This document shows positions 63,285-64,000 of a stretch of 64,000 bases of DNA, piece by piece (positions within the stretch are counted from its first letter, which is position 1; every line of letters starts with the position of its first letter). Below the pieces are notes generated by a model. That model was not told the DNA's origin. It did no database searches and worked only from the letters and a program-made list of their open reading frames with translations. The position numbers were made by a program, and so were the translations under genes. The stretch is from Streptomyces sp. PCS3-D2 (GTDB lineage Bacteria; Actinomycetota; Actinomycetes; Streptomycetales; Streptomycetaceae): assembly GCF_000612545.2 (NCBI RefSeq), contig NZ_CP097800.1, positions 6,168,501 through 6,232,500 of the forward strand, read 5' to 3'.

Positions 63285-64000
63285 GTGGCTGATCTCATCA
63301 CCATCACCGACCCCGACGACCCCCGGCTGCGCGACTACACGGGCCTGACCGACGTCGAACTCCGGCGCAGGCGCGAGCCGGCGGAAGGCCTCTTCATCGC
63401 CGAGGGCGAGAAGGTCATCAGACGGGCCAAGGACGCCGGTTACGAGATGCGCTCGATGCTGCTGTCCGCCAAGTGGGTCGACGTCATGCGCGACGTCATC
63501 GACGAGATCCCGGCACCGGTCTACGCCGTCAGCCCCGATCTGGCCGAGCGCGTCACGGGCTACCACGTGCACCGCGGGGCCCTCGCCTCCATGCAGCGCA
63601 AGCCGCTGCCGGCGGCCGAGGAACTCCTCGCCACCACCCGCCGCGTGGTCGTCATGGAGGCGGTCAACGACCACACCAACATCGGGGCCATCTTCCGCAG
63701 CGCCGCCGCCCTCGGAATGGACGCGGTGCTGCTGTCCCCCGACTGCGCGGATCCGCTCTACCGGCGCTCGGTCAAGGTCTCCATGGGCGCGGTGTTCTCC
63801 GTCCCCTACGCCCGCCTGGAGGCCTGGCCCAAGAGCCTGGACTCGGTGCGCGAGGCCGGCTTCAAGCTGCTCGCGCTGACCCCGCACGAGAAGGCGACGC
63901 CCATCGACGTGGCCGCCCCGCAGTCCCTGGAGCGGGTCGCGCTGATGCTGGGCGCCGAGGGCGACGGCCTGTCCACGCGGGCGCTGGTCGCGGCCGACGA
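63285..64000 (+). CDS. TrmH-family RNA methyltransferase, cut by the window end
   Basis: The first 238 residues of a SPOUT-class RNA 2'-O-methyltransferase. Marks are EGLFIAEGEKVIRRAKDAGY (substrate domain), VVVMEAVNDHTNIGAIFRSA (motif 1, with VNDHTN in place of the usual RDPGN), SVKVSMGAVFSVPYARL and VALMLGAEGDGLS (motif 2). It starts at GTG 63285. No stop is reached before the edge. It is a second, diverged relative of the one at 21703-22563. Confidence 0.85.
   Translation, partial: MADLITITDPDDPRLRDYTGLTDVELRRRREPAEGLFIAEGEKVIRRAKDAGYEMRSMLLSAKWVDVMRDVIDEIPAPVYAVSPDLAERVTGYHVHRGALASMQRKPLPAAEELLATTRRVVVMEAVNDHTNIGAIFRSAAALGMDAVLLSPDCADPLYRRSVKVSMGAVFSVPYARLEAWPKSLDSVREAGFKLLALTPHEKATPIDVAAPQSLERVALMLGAEGDGLSTRALVAAD

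Overview
The window is high-G+C actinobacterial chromosome, almost certainly Streptomyces. The evidence is strong third-position G/C bias, many GTG starts, ATGA/GTGA start-stop overlaps, perfect G/C-rich hairpin terminators with little U-tract, and a gene order that, from memory, matches the S. coelicolor region running from the cobalamin methyltransferase genes through argH, argCJBDR, pheST and infC-rpmI-rplT to the glnA4 cluster, inverted here. Nothing was searched; product names rest on family motifs I recognise. It is mostly conserved core chromosome with one insertion sequence.

Left part (1-13654): a truncated 5'-3' exonuclease, an XRE/cupin regulator overlapping a BtuF-like metal receptor, an IS110-family element (about 2085-3558, recombinase 2277-3494), a TDT/SLAC1 transporter with divergent LysR regulator, and a thioesterase. 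Then comes an apparently complete ethanolamine route: permease and class-I amidotransferase on the minus strand, a FadR-type GntR regulator, and glnA4-like synthetase, aldehyde dehydrogenase and short-chain dehydrogenase on the plus strand. A related 29-bp element lies upstream of both the permease and the regulator/glnA4 pair.

Middle left (13699-30143): a secreted HAD phosphatase, a PLP-dependent D-threonine-aldolase-like enzyme, a membrane protein translationally coupled to a membrane-anchored subtilisin, SseB and DUF1844 proteins, then infC-rpmI-rplT. infC appears to start at a non-canonical ATC and has a structured leader with an intrinsic terminator. It is followed by a TrmH-type methyltransferase, an orphan soluble histidine kinase, pheST, a TPR regulator and a Nudix hydrolase.

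Middle right (30163-44635): 3-hydroxybutyryl-CoA dehydrogenase, a secreted glycosyl hydrolase-like protein, DUF1918, an EamA transporter and MocR regulator whose start codons overlap, a histidine-phosphatase relative lacking its catalytic histidine, and the argCJBDR operon. Two minus-strand genes separate that operon from argH. argC and argH share the same promoter/ARG-box layout.

Right part (44687-64000): a TetR-MFS efflux operon, a beta-helix membrane protein, an acyltransferase, a secreted glycerophosphodiesterase, a sigma factor, a GNAT enzyme, two small membrane proteins, and the metNIQ methionine importer preceded by a Cys/Met-containing leader peptide. It ends with corrin/siroheme genes: CobL, a very long BluB-CobT fusion, a CysG/CobA enzyme, and a second TrmH-type methyltransferase cut by the window edge.
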